Made by a program: the position numbers and the translations under genes
The notes under the pieces: generated by a model
Told to the model about the DNA's origin: nothing
Database searches by the model: none
What the model saw: the letters and a program-made list of their open reading frames with translations, nothing else
Shown here: one piece after another, positions 22,204 through 35,511 of the stretch
Position numbering within the stretch: the first letter of the stretch is position 1
Layout of the letters: each line of letters begins with the position of its first letter
Source: Lophium mytilinum
Taxonomy: Eukaryota; Ascomycota; Dothideomycetes; Mytilinidiales; Mytilinidiaceae
Direction of reading: 5' to 3'
Assembly: GCA_010093605.1 (NCBI GenBank)
Contig: MU004182.1
Span: 511,028 to 575,027, forward strand
DNA length: 64,000 nt

Positions 22204-22526
22204 GACGAATTGTATGTTCAATATTCGACGAGTAGTGCATTTGGGCTTGATGCGCTTTCATCGCTGTTATGGAAGATCTAGTTGCAGGCATCTGCATGCT
22301 ACCCGGTCCCCGCATCTCGGACAAATTTCAATCGGCCAATTTATCTCCCTGAATGCCCCTGGGGTACCATTTGGACTTCATTACGCCGCTTGTGATTTCA
22401 AATACAATGTGGAGACCCCACAAAATGGACATTTACGCCTTCCTTGTATACCCACGACCTCGAACCGTTCACTCGGAACCGTTAAGCATTTGATCATCCA
22501 AAACTGAGCTTATTCTGTACCGAGCT
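22204..22526. promoter_or_regulatory. divergent promoter, SDR / MFS transporter
   Basis: A 323-bp interval between two diverging starts with no ORF of its own. It must hold both promoters and is the natural place to look for a shared activator site. Confidence 0.45.
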
Positions 22527-24303
22527 ATGGCGGACCATCAGGCTATACCAGGAGTTTCTCTCACGAGTACCATCACTCCACACACAACATATGTCAACAT
22601 CGTCGTAAGTAGCGGGCTGATTTATATTCACAGGCGCCGCTAATGCATTTAACAAGACCATCCTCGTGGCGGGCATGGGCAGCTTTCTGTTCGGGTACGC
22701 CAACAACTCTATTGCCGGAACCCTCGCCCAGACGTCATTTATCGAGAAGTTTCTCACGGGGAGCAATGCGACATCGATCATTGGGGGAATCCTTGGAGGG
22801 TACGTGCTTTATATGCTCATCTATGAGTATTCTTTCAAACCCAAAGGTCTCTAATAGTTGTATAGATTCCAAGGAGGAGGATTGATCGGCGCTATAATCC
22901 AAGCCCCTATCTCACAACGCTTCGGACGGCGTGCTGCAACTGGCACCGCCGCTGCTCTTGTCACCTTCTCGGCAGCTTTACAAGCGGGAAGCGTCAACAT
23001 CGCTATGTTTCTGGCTGCCCGTGTCATCTGCGGGATTGGAGCCGGCATCGTCATCACCAACTGCCCGGTTTATATGAGCGAGATCGCGCCACCGCACATA
23101 CGGGGAATGCTTGTTGGCAACCACGCAATCTCGATCGTATACGCCTACATTTTCTCCTCGGTGGTTGCTCTTGGTTTCTACTATGTGGAAGCACCATATG
23201 CATGGCGCTTGCAATACGTCATGCTCGCCTTCTTTGGACTCATGCTGGGCGCCTCCTTGTTCTTCCTACCGGAGTCACCCAGATGGCTCTGCGAAAAAGA
23301 GAGGCATGATGAAGCGTGGATTGTTCTCAGACGTCTTCATCAGTCTAAACAGGACCCGGAGGCACAGCTTGCGAGGGCCGAGATGGCTCAAATGAAGGCT
23401 CAAATTGAATCAGAGAGGTCTTTGCCGACCGGCTACATCCATATCTTCCGCACTCCTCATCTGAGGCACAGAGCCTTCTGCTGCATTTTGGTGTGGGTTA
23501 TGGGCCAGTCTACCGGTATTCTAGTCATCGCAAACCTTACTCCGGTTCTGTTTGGCCAGTTGGGATTTGGTACGGTGTTGCAACTTGGTCTCTCCATCGT
23601 ATGGACTACGGTCGCGCTGATAGGCTGCTTCATCAATGCTGCGCTCATGGATCGCTTTGGTAGAGTAAAACTACTTGGTAAGTCATTCCCAAAGCTGTTA
23701 GCAAATTTAGCCACATTGATCTAACGCGACGACAGTGACTGGCGGTTTTCTGTGCAGCTCCACGTTGATAGTCGAAGCGGTCCTCCAGAAGTATTACCTT
23801 GGATCAACAAACAAAACGGGGATCAATGCTGCTGTAGCCATGTACTTCCTGTGGATTCTATTCTACGGCTCAACGATCGATTGCGCAGCCTACGTCTACA
23901 TATCCGAAATCTGGCCAACCCACCTTAGAAGCAGCGGAACCACTATTGGGCTGGTCTCGTTCTTTGCTTGCTCAATTGCGTATACCAGTCCGGCTTCCGA
24001 AGGTTTTGCGACTATCGGATGGAAATATTACTGGGTGATGATTTGCGTATGCCTCGTCTCCGCTACGGCTATCTTTTTCGTTCTCCCAGAGGTATGCCAC
24101 TTGCACTCTCATTACTCTTGCAAAATTACTGACTTTCTATTCGATAGACCGCAAAGCTCACTCTCGAAGAAATCGGAGAAAGATTCGGCGATACGGTGGT
24201 TGTTCACTTTGGCGAGCAATTCGAAACCAAGACCAACGACGAGACCCCAGTGGCAAATGGAACGGAAAAGTCGGCGCCAGAATTGCAGGAAACGGTTGTG
24301 TAA
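22527..24303 (+). CDS. MFS sugar transporter
   Basis: Five exons (22527-22604, 22657-22799, 22866-23677, 23736-24091, 24148-24303) give 514 residues, about the usual fungal sugar-transporter length. Family motifs are in order: LFGYANNSIAG in TM1, GGFQGGGLIGA, the RFGRR loop between TM2 and TM3, RVICGIGAGIVITNCPVYMSEIAP in TM4, and PESPRWLCEKER after TM6. Next come MDRFGR in the second half, YISEIWPTHLRSSG in TM10 and VLPETAKLTLEEI after TM12. This pattern belongs to the sugar porter family (lactose/glucose/quinate types). It acts as a plasma-membrane proton symporter or facilitator; the substrate cannot be read from the sequence. The acceptor of intron 1 (AACAAG) was chosen because the nearer CACAG breaks the frame. 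It sits between two SDR genes. Confidence 0.9.
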
Positions 24304-24665
24304 TTCCACGGTGCGATTTTTACGAGGGTTGTAGTAGAAAGATACACCGGAAGTCTATATCACTCCGCTGCGGGGATTAGACCGCCTTGGCAGACCGCAC
24401 CGCAATGATATGCAGCAAGGATCCACTCCTCCCCACGGGGTGGATCCCCCGCTATTTTGATTCAACAGTCCGACGCATTTGCATTTACCTAGAGCCCGGT
24501 GTGAATTTCTCCAATGTCCCGTTTCTGAGCCGTGCCGTTATCCGGGTGTTCAGTAGCGCTGGATTTAGGGCGAGAGTAATCTATTACGCCATCGACCTTC
24601 AAAGAAAGTTGCTTCAAAACATCTCGAAGCTTGCAATTTGGGCACATAAGATCTTGCAGTAAAGA
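24304..24665. other. intergenic
   Basis: 362 bp between the transporter stop and the next SDR start, with no gene or structure recognised; it must hold the SDR promoter. Confidence 0.45.
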
Positions 24666-25733
24666 TGTTTGAAGGGAAATATTATACCGTGACAGGGGCG
24701 GCGTCGGTGAGCTTACCTAATATCCAATCAACCAAGACCCCATTAGTTCATTTTCGTCAAACTTACCTGCATAACAGGGAATTGGTAAAGCCACAGCCCT
24801 TCGTCTAGTTGAGAAGGGTGCCGCTGGTGTAGCCCTCAGCGATGTCAATCTCGCTGGCCTTCAAGAGACAGTGGAGGAGTGTAAGTGTTCAATGCTCTGT
24901 GCTACGTATTAACTCCAACACTGCCATCTAACCCAAATCAGGCAAGAAAGCGGGATCCGCAAACGTGATTGCAACCAAAGTCGACGTCCGCGACCCCGAG
25001 CAAGTAGGCGCCTGGATCGCCGATGTCTTCGCCCAATTCAAGCAACTCGATGGCGCCGCCAACGTGGCTGGTGTAGCGGGCGGGACTGGGGATACGATTA
25101 TCGAAACAATCGCACGTCTAACCCTCCTCACTGCATCCTCCATTCCAAACCTAACAATCTAAAAGGTCCAGAAAGACTGGGACTTCACCCTCGGCGTGAA
25201 CCTCAACGGCGTCATGAACTGCATGCGCGCACAGCTCCCCAAGATCAGCCGGCCCGGCGGTGCTGTCGTCAACGTAGCTAGTACGTCTGGCCGCCGGGGG
25301 CTTGCGCATAACGCGGCGTATGCTAGTAGCAAGTTTGCGGTTATTGGGTTGACGGAGAGTGCGGCGGGGGAGTATGCGAAGCATGGGGTTAGAATTAATG
25401 CGTTGTTGCCGTAAGTTGGGTTGATCCTTCTAGTTTTCTATGCAGAAGAGAAGTAAAGATGCTGACGCAATATAGAGGTCCAATTGACACCAGGATCTTT
25501 CGAGATGGTGAGGCGTTGGGCTTGTTCGATTCGGTGTCGATTTCTGCAGATACCCTGATGGGAAGGATGGGGAGGGCTGAGGAGGTGGCGAAGGTGCTGT
25601 GCTTTTTGCTCAGTGACGATGCGTCGTATGTTACTGGAGGTGAGTGGTTCTCTATTGCATTTGTGGGGGTAGTTGGCTAATATGAGTGTTTGTAGCGCAT
25701 TGGAATGTAGATGGTGGCTATCTAGCCTGTTGA
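24666..25733 (+). CDS. short-chain dehydrogenase/reductase
   Basis: Six small exons (24666-24707, 24778-24880, 24942-25115, 25176-25410, 25476-25639, 25696-25733) encode 251 residues, the normal length for a classical SDR. The cofactor motif TGAASGIG is created by splicing exon 1 to exon 2. NVAGVAGG, NVASTSG (catalytic Ser) and YASSK (catalytic Tyr and Lys) follow. The end is VTGGAHWNVDGGYLAC. The exon 3/4 junction needs the acceptor CAGAAAG, giving TIAHWDFTLGVNLNG; nearer AGs are out of phase. It lies downstream of the MFS transporter on the same strand and may act on the same substrate. It is not a close copy of the SDR at 21281-22203. Confidence 0.86.
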
Positions 25734-26333
25734 AGTCGCAATTGTCATGATGGGTCTTGGCTGTATACACCTATATGAATTAAGAGATTCTTACATGATA
25801 GTCATACAAGAATCTCATTCTAGTAGTACGAATTCTGAATGCTGGTGCGCTCAGAGGTCGTTGAGCACATCAAGCTGGTTCTCTCACACTTTATCCTATG
25901 CTGACTGGATCATCGCTCCTTTTCCATGCTCAACGAGAGGCTCTCGGCCAGGCCGCTACTAGTTGCCGTGGCTGGCTGCATGACTGGATTTTCCCCTGGG
26001 CTAGCACTTTAGCGACCCTAATCGAGCAAATTCGATAGCCGATTTGGTGTGGCGGACTCGCGCGATAAAATCAACAACACGGCGTTTTTTCATCCATCAC
26101 GCCCTCCAACACCCTCCCGCGTTCTAGACCAGTTTCGTTGTCTTATTATGTAGTGAGTCAGGGAAAGCCGCGCGAGAGGCTTTCGAGTATCGCGGGATGG
26201 CGGCAACATACATGAGCTTTAATCGCCGCTTCTTCCTAGGAATTCTGCTCACGTCGCGTCTCCCAATTCTTGCAGATATTTTCTATGCGTCCATTCGTTT
26301 CTCCTTGTTCAAAGCGTTGTCATTCATTCCAAT
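25734..26333. other. intergenic and possible signal-peptide exon of the LysM gene
   Basis: The last 120 bp include an ATG at 26212 followed by a signal-like peptide (MSFNRRFFLGILLT). A GT at 26253 and the AG at 26349-26350 would join it in phase to CPVSNAVV of the LysM gene. The donor is weak (GTCGCG), so this is only a candidate. The rest holds nothing recognisable. Confidence 0.35.
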
Positions 26334-27757
26334 ATGTCCGAATCCCCGAGGTGCCCGGTATCCAATGCCGTCGTCGCTGCTTTGGGCGCGGCTGCCACGC
26401 CCTACTGCTCGTCATTCTTGAGCATTTCTACGCAGACGTACACCGATGTCGTGGAGTCGTATTTGTTAGCGCATTCAGTCCTCTTATGCACGAATCTTTA
26501 AGAGACTAATCAGTTTGCAGCACTGTAAGCTCGACGGAGACGGCATTCGTCGATTCCACCGTGACTGTCACGGCCGATCCTACGACTGCGACAAGCTTCG
26601 AGACGACGACGGCGATGACTTGCACAGCGGCGGCGGTAACTAGCATCGTTCCTCGCGGTGCCCCTGCCCTGAAGACTATCATTATCACGGCGACCACGAC
26701 GATCTGTCCTTGCACCGCCAAGACGTCCTCAGAGGCGCCATGCTCCGAGTCTGCGTATCACGGTCCCTCAGGTTATTCTGATTCGATATTCGCTTATACC
26801 GCAATTGACACCTCGTCTTCCGAGATGTCTACATCGACACCATGCTCCGACTCTGTGTATCACAGTATTTCCACGTCAGCCGCTAGCTACGGCACCTCTG
26901 TTCCAAGCTACATGAGTGTTTTGTCCTCATCTACTTACGACTATGCTCACAACAGCTCATCCACTGTCTATGGAACGACTGCGTATAGCTCTGGAGTAAC
27001 TTCGTATACCCCCGAGCCGTCGTCCAGCCCAAGCTCTGAAAGCTCAGTCACTTCTGGATCTTTTTCCTTCAGTCCCGAGACTTCGACCTCGACTGGGTCC
27101 TCAACTTCCAGCTCTGAAAGTCCTATAACATCCGATACCTCCACTACTTTGCCAACACCCACTCCGACTGGGAGTGAGCTTCTCACTACAATCGGCGATC
27201 GCGATTTAACCAGTGCCTGCAACTGCTTACACATAGAAACGCCCGTGTTAACGGTCGAATCCACTACCTATTCAACCACTACGATAGACACGACGGAATG
27301 GGTGAGCATGTTCAATGCGTTGGAGACGATTCGACGTTCTAATCAAGCTCCAGATCACTCCCACTATCACGGAGACGCCTACTATTACCGCAACTTCCAC
27401 TATTACATCGACGAGTACCATCGAATGCTCTCCGTCATCAACACCTGAACCATCCGTCGTAACCGTGACCCTACCGTCGCCTATCCAAGGTGACTTCGCC
27501 ACGAATTGCGACAGCTTCGCGACGCCTGACTCGGGAGCTTACTGCTCGGTAAGCCTATTTCGCTATTATAGACGTGCTGAATATTATACTGACTAGATGC
27601 GTAGCTGTTTGCGACAGAACAAGGTATTACTCTCGCTGAGCTTGAAACCTGGAATTTAGTGCTTCAAGGTGATGGCTGCGCCACGTCGTTCTGGTATGGA
27701 TATTATTATTGTGTTGGGGTATCATCGACGCCGGTTACCTATATTTCCGATAATTGA
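26334..27757 (+). CDS. Ser/Thr-rich secreted protein with a C-terminal LysM domain
   Basis: Exons 26334-26458, 26521-27301, 27348-27548 and 27605-27757 give 419 residues. The N-terminus has the CPVSNAVVAALGAAATPYCSSFL pattern common in fungal secreted proteins. About 270 residues of Ser/Thr/Pro/Tyr-rich low-complexity sequence follow, likely heavily O-glycosylated. A TITETPTITATSTITSTSTI run comes next, and then a LysM-type domain: NCDSFATPDSGAYC, TEQGITLAELETWN and SFWYGYYYCVGV. LysM domains bind chitin or peptidoglycan oligomers; in plant-associated fungi they often mask chitin. The signal peptide is missing from this start, so an upstream exon (perhaps 26212-26252) is probably needed. The LysM domain appears only after both 3' introns are removed. 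Confidence 0.75.
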
Positions 27758-28394
27758 GCTCGTACTGGATTGGGGCAATTGGTTTGTGGGCCGATTGGGG
27801 AGATGAGGGAAGGTCAGTGGAATCTATCTGGACTTCAATTACACACGGTCTTTCGTGATGTGAATGTGCATACTCTCGATTGGCTCTGCGGGTCTGAGAT
27901 TTTACGCCCCCACGCCGCGTGGGGACCGGCCGGTTTTCTGTCCCAGCAGCCTTCAAATAATCACTCGACCCGTTTTCTCCTACATTTCCGCTTCGTACTC
28001 TTTCTCTTCCTCGGCACGATAGACTGAACTGCGAGTTTGTAAGGTTTTTGAGCTCGGCATCCTTGATCGACATTCGTTGAGGATATGAGCCATTGACCAT
28101 CAGAGAATAAAGTACAGTATCGGCAACGGTTCATCATCATGAAGTTCGTTGATATCTAGGGGAAGGTATGCTGTCCTCCGAAGACGGAAAGAAGTACGCC
28201 TGTTACCTGATTATCCGCTGTATAAAAGAGTGAGATCAAATCAACGGGGGTATTAAGTTCGCTCCGATGGTAGATTTTCCTCCATAGACAGAAAAGGGCG
28301 ACCCTCAAAGAAACAAAACAAAATCTAAGCTTGATTATTGTCTAGTCAATCCTACCAATCTCTTTAGTTTCGACTTCTACGTCTCCTCAGCAAC
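27758..28394. other. intergenic
   Basis: 637 bp between two converging genes, containing their 3' ends. No ORF, RNA gene or repeat is supported. Confidence 0.45.
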
Positions 28395-29345
28395 TCAACC
28401 CCTCACCCTCCCAAAATTGATCTCATGCGACCCAACCTGCTTCACCGCAGGCGTCTTATCAATATGCCCAATAAAGTTCTGCGAAGTATGCAACTCCACC
28501 TTCCCAACCACACTCCCACCCTCCTTCAACTCGCCCCCAATAATCTCCTTATAAACCTCCGACGCTTGATACTTCTCAAACTCCGCCTTACTCCGCGTCC
28601 TAGAACCGTCAGCACATCCATCACCTCTCCACCCCCTCCCCAAGACATTAGAAAATAACCAAATCCCACTCACCTGACCCACAACGTCGCCAACCTCAAA
28701 TCATTACACTCCCTCAACACCGCCGCACTCTGCACCCCCCCTGCTACTTCCTCCCTCGCCTTCCCCGCCAGCGCCAACAACCACCCAATCAGCGCCTCCC
28801 TCCTCCCCCTCTCCTTCGCCCAGAAATGGTGCACCGCGACATAGCTATCCTGCGCGTCCTTCTCCGCATCATCCTCCCTCGTCAGCCACCCGCCCGCGAA
28901 GTCATAGTGCTTCAAATCGTAGTCCTCGCCTAACAACCCCTCGCGCTCCACAATCCCCATCTCGCGCTTAAAGACATCGGAGGAGGGGTGCCCCGTGAAG
29001 AAGCCGATGGCGTGGGTGTAGCCTTCGAGCCCCCACAGCGTGTCGGGGGCAGCGCCGGAGTCGTCGCGGCCCCAGTAGTACGAGTTGCCTTGGGGCTCGG
29101 TGGCGGAGACGGCGCAGAGGGGGGTGAGGACGTCGGTCCACTGCGGGTGGGGGTTAATGTGGACTTTATTTTCCGGATGGGGGGGAAGGGGAGGGGCGCG
29201 TTGAAGGGGGGTGTTGAGGTGAATCACGTGATGTATTATTGGGGTTTGAGGTGGGTGAGGGCTGGGGGAGACGTACGCGTTTGAAAGAGTTTGGAGAGCC
29301 GATCACGCGCGCGACGACGTAGAAGGGGGGGCAGGTGGTGTCCAT
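28395..29345 (-). CDS. ABM-like (dimeric alpha-beta barrel) protein
   Basis: Three exons (29345-29277, 29140-28674, 28599-28395) encode 246 residues. The start (MDTTCPPFYVVARVIGSP) and the WTDVLTPLCAVSATEPQGNSYYWGRD segment resemble the antibiotic biosynthesis monooxygenase-like fold, a small dimeric ferredoxin-like barrel. DTLWGLEGYTHAIGFFTGHPSSDVFK follows and is typical of a fungal branch of that superfamily. A second, similar half may begin around YQASEVYKEIIGGEL. Members act as cofactor-free oxygenases or isomerases, often in polyketide pathways, but many are uncharacterised. Its neighbours are a SnoaL-like protein and a Baeyer-Villiger monooxygenase, which supports a role in small-molecule oxidation. 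Family assignment is by motif memory only. Confidence 0.68.
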
Positions 29346-29675
29346 TGTGGTGTGTGGGGATTAATTTGAAGTTGGAGGATTAAGTGGTGAGTATAGTATC
29401 TGCAGAATGCGATATGCGATATGCAGGAAATAAGTCTTATACTCCCCTTGTAGAAGATAATACACACGATATGCAGGGACTCACGGCACCAGCCGTGAAA
29501 TACAACTATAAATGCGAGTATTGCAGCTTAGGAAGAAATTCGGGGTAATTCGGCCACCCGGGTTGATTACGGGGTATTTTGGCACGTTTCGTTTAGTCTC
29601 AGGTCTAATAGCGGGCCGTTACTTCCAAACGACTCTAACATTCTAGCTTCGTAGGGCTGATATCGAGCTATCCAA
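29346..29675. other. intergenic
   Basis: 330 bp between two leftward genes, covering the ABM-like promoter and the SnoaL-like 3' end. No further feature is seen. Confidence 0.45.
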
Positions 29676-30364
29676 CTACGTCAACTTCGTCGCCTTCAAC
29701 GGGTCCAAGCTCGCAGTAAAATCCGCCTGCTTCGTCTTCATATCCGTGGGGAAGCTCAAATGCTCATGCACCCACTTCCACTCGCCCTTCTCGTTCTTGT
29801 GAGCAATGCCCGTCCGCCGGAATGCCGTATCAAACGGCACCCCGCCTGCGCTGCCCCATGTGTGCTGGATCATGGAGCTGTACGCCCAATCAGGCGCCAC
29901 GGCGGTGATCTCGATGTCCTTGAACTCCATCTCGCCGTCGTTCCAGTACGGGAAGATGGAGTTGAAGTGCTCCTCGAAGCTGCCGCGGACTGTGTTGCCA
30001 AACATGTCGTAGCTGAGCATGTCGTCGAAGTCGTAGAACCGGCGCGCGCCTACCATGCCGTTGTGGTAATCGGCGCGGGATTCGAGGTTCCAGTAGTGCA
30101 GCCAGCCGCGGTAGAGCTGGTCGAGGACTTCTTGCTCTGCTTCTACGAGGGCGGGGTTGTGGTACTAAGTTGGAGTTGTTAGATTTGAAAAAGGAAGAGG
30201 TCATGGACGTAGTTTGGGATACTCACTTTGCTTGGCTTCATGTGAAGGAACTCATACTGCTTGGCGACAGCGCTGTACTCGGCCTACTACTGAATTAGTC
30301 GCTAGACAGCTTCCGCTTCTTAAGAGAGCCTTACATCATTCTTGACAAACCCGTTCTTGTCCAT
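29676..30364 (-). CDS. SnoaL/NTF2-like protein
   Basis: Three exons (30364-30335, 30283-30227, 30164-29676) encode 191 residues. The pattern is that of a cone-shaped NTF2-like fold: an N-terminal helix (ALVEAEQEVLDQLYRGWLHYWN), then RFYDFDDMLSYDMFGN, FEEHFNSIFPYWNDGEMEFKDIEI, IQHTWGSAGG, TAFRRTGIAHKNEKGEWKWVHEHLSFP. SnoaL-like proteins catalyse dehydrations, cyclisations or hydrolyses on polyketide-type substrates, or simply bind ligands. A His-Asp pair of scytalone-dehydratase type cannot be assigned with confidence. It is transcribed divergently from the Baeyer-Villiger monooxygenase. Confidence 0.75.
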
Positions 30365-32751
<2,387 letters not shown>

Positions 32752-34162
32752 TTTGTTGAGTGTGTAAGGCTGTTATTGGGGCCAACATTGCTGTCTAGTC
32801 AGTCATCTAGCAAGTACGAGAAAGTTCAATGCAGAAATCATTCGATTGATCGAACAACGCGGCCAAGGATGAGAGATGAAAGTGAGGATGCGAGGAAGGG
32901 CAAGGTGGAGGTCTTCGTCGCCCTTGCGCTAAGATTGAGTCGTCTAACCTAGAGGGATCTAGCGTGAGCTTGAGTACTCAAGCCGACGTTGCCTCCTTCT
33001 CATCCATCAGCTTTCATCTCCTTGACTTCATATTAGCATCCCTAACATCAGTCTATACTTTGGTTGGGTTTACGAAACACACCTCGACGTCTTCTGAGCT
33101 TCCCAGAAGCGATCGCTGTGAAGGACCGGCCCAACAGCCTGCTGAACTTTAACATGCCCTCACCAGGATCCAATTAACGAAGCAAGACCACGAGCCTCGA
33201 GTAACATTCCCTGATCTAGGGGAACCCGCATATTCGAAGCTACAGTAAGGTGCCGGGTACATTCAGACATAGGGAAACCGCATGATCATGATTCAGCAAA
33301 CGAGCGTCGTGAGCACTCGAGCCATTCACCCCCATTCACATCGTATGATGCACCGATCTTGGTGCAACATAACACATCAGATAGTCTGGCGGGGTGGCAT
33401 ATGATCCTCGGACGCCTGCTCGTCATTTGTGGAGATTCTGCACCCCTCCGCCCGCATGGCCAGTCAACAAACACGAGTGCATGGCTGGTAACCCCTTCAA
33501 TAGAACTCGACGCGGCTACCCATGCGCACTTGTGGGATTTGACATACGATGTAACCAGTATGGACCTGTTTCTTCGGACCTAATGCAACCAGTCTGGGGA
33601 TCAGAAGGCACATGCTCCATCTTCTAGATATTCCCCGTGACATCGATAGTTGGCTGCGTTACCTTCGCTCCCAATATGTTCCTCTCTCCGGAACCTTTCA
33701 ATCAGTTGAATACAGCCGCAACGCGTAGAGTGTATACCACCTCCGCACGTAGGACAGGCATTGCCAGCCAACGGATACGGTTCACCACCGCCTCCACTCT
33801 TCGCGTCCCCCGCCTTGCTGCCTTCAGGTCAAGACATGCTGCAGAGCTTCACCCGAAAGAACATTGTTGGATAATTACTCGCGGATCGCGGCACACAGCC
33901 GTCTCTCAACCGCTTTCTGTAGCACGGTGACCCAGCCTAGCCACTGCCGCCCTCGCATCGCCTCTGAGCGGGTCGTCATATCGATATTAGACAGATCGCG
34001 ACGAGTTGCTCTTTCTCCAAGTATGCTAAGATATAAATACTTTGGCGCGTGGCCGTGAGAATTGCTCTACCATCTTCAGTGCTCAATCAGGATTTCCTGT
34101 CCAAGTAGCAAGACCTTTCCAAAGACCAAACCTCCTTGTATCTTCTTACTCGAACTCCGAAG
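32752..34162. other. 1.4-kb gene-free stretch with the But2-gene promoter
   Basis: Open frames between 32960 and 34058 are short and have non-coding composition. A TATA-like TATAAATA at 34032-34039 lies 124 bp before the next start and probably belongs to that gene. Confidence 0.45.
34032..34039 (+). promoter_or_regulatory. TATA-like box of the But2-domain gene
   Basis: TATAAATA, 124 bp upstream of the ATG at 34163, with pyrimidine-rich sequence between the two as expected for a fungal leader. Confidence 0.4.
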
Positions 34163-34983
34163 ATGCGTTTCTTCTCCCTCCTGCCATTTGCTATACTATG
34201 GGCCCAACCGTCTATAGCTGATCTCGTCAGCCGAGAGTTCCCTCATCTTATTATCCCACTCAAGCAGGACTACCCCACGACGCCCTTCGGCACCCAGTAC
34301 TCCGGCGAAATCACGGTCGTAAACGGAGCCCACCAGGTACGTCTCATTCATCTTGCCTTAGATCTTTCACCGCCTGTATTTGCGGGCTATTAGTTAGTCC
34401 AAGTTACCTGAGATACACTATACCGCACTCATCTCCCTCCCTTGATACTTTACCACCACTTTCCCTATCACCCTCCTTACATGAGCATCCCTCACCTTCT
34501 CTACTCAGGTCTGGACGGAAATCTCTTTCGATGTCCCCTCCAATTCGGCCCGCTCCTGTCATCTCGCTGTCACCATTGCCACTGGAAGCCAGGGTGCACC
34601 TTGGACTCTTACCGGCAATAACCCATCATTCAACATCTTCGAAATCTCGACCGCCATGGACCAATTCCGTGATGCTTGGAACCAGAATACCCGCCCGGCG
34701 GTTCATGGATGGGTTGCGACCTTTGACGTGCACTATGATGGCACCGTGACTATGACGGGCGGCGATGTAGTTTGCAACAAAGGCGGCTTGGCGCAGTACC
34801 TTATTGAGCCCAACGGCGGTCAAAACGTAGGATTCACATGGTTCGGTAAGCTCCCACTCGTTCGCGTCATCAGAGGGAATTTTGCTCTTCATGTGCAACT
34901 ATCGGCTGTTCTTCAATGGCTGACGAATGCATGCAGAGGAGGCGGACCCAGTACACGGTATCACGTATGAGATGTACGACTAA
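34163..34983 (+). CDS. But2-domain secreted protein
   Basis: Three exons (34163-34336, 34509-34845, 34937-34983; introns 172 and 91 bp, long for this window) encode 185 residues. A signal peptide (MRFFSLLPFAILWAQPSIA) precedes FPHLIIPLKQDYPTTPFGTQYSGEI, the usual start of the fungal But2 C-terminal domain. TEISFDVPSNSARSCHLAV and APWTLTGNNPSFNIFEI follow. The protein ends FTWFEEADPVHGITYEMYD, a family-typical tail that appears only after splicing of the last exon. The domain is named after a fission-yeast ubiquitin-like-binding protein, but secreted members are common and of unknown role, often surface proteins or candidate effectors. Confidence 0.8.
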
Positions 34984-35511
34984 CAGTCGAGATTGAAAAG
35001 TGAGGGCTGATCTGAATTCACCGACAGTGTGAAAGGGAGTAATAAGGAAAGGAATGCGGGATTGGACGAGGAGGAGTTGATTTGGACGAAATTGGGAATG
35101 AGGAGCAACGCAAAGATTTCCCATCGTCACAGTCGAGTAGATCTAATGACTTTAATTGATACGTGCTGTATAGCACTGTCCTCTTGCCAATCGAGACCTA
35201 CCATGAAAGACTTCGCAGCGTGAGCACGAGATTAGAGAAGAGGGGTGGTGTAGCAGTCGTACGATGACAAGACAGGTGACACCTTTAGAATATGCTGTGA
35301 TGTAATATGTAACCCTGTTGTAAGTCATGGATGTAAAATTTGCTAGTCGACGGGATTTGTCCAATATTCAGATGCTAGATGGATCATTGGGATTGGATGC
35401 CTGGATGTCCCATCTGAACTTCCTCGGCTGGCATTGCATCATCTTGCCTACCACTAACGGATCTCTACAACTCATACAACACCACGCCATGACTCTTCCC
35501 GCTTGCCAGCC
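34984..35511. other. intergenic
   Basis: 528 bp between two rightward genes, with nothing recognised beyond the expected 3' end and promoter. Confidence 0.45.

Noticed and set aside
33394-33930. Small rightward frames in the 32.8-34.1 kb interval
   Set aside because: Composition is Arg/Cys/Ser-scattered, they overlap in several frames, and no splice or domain evidence supports them.
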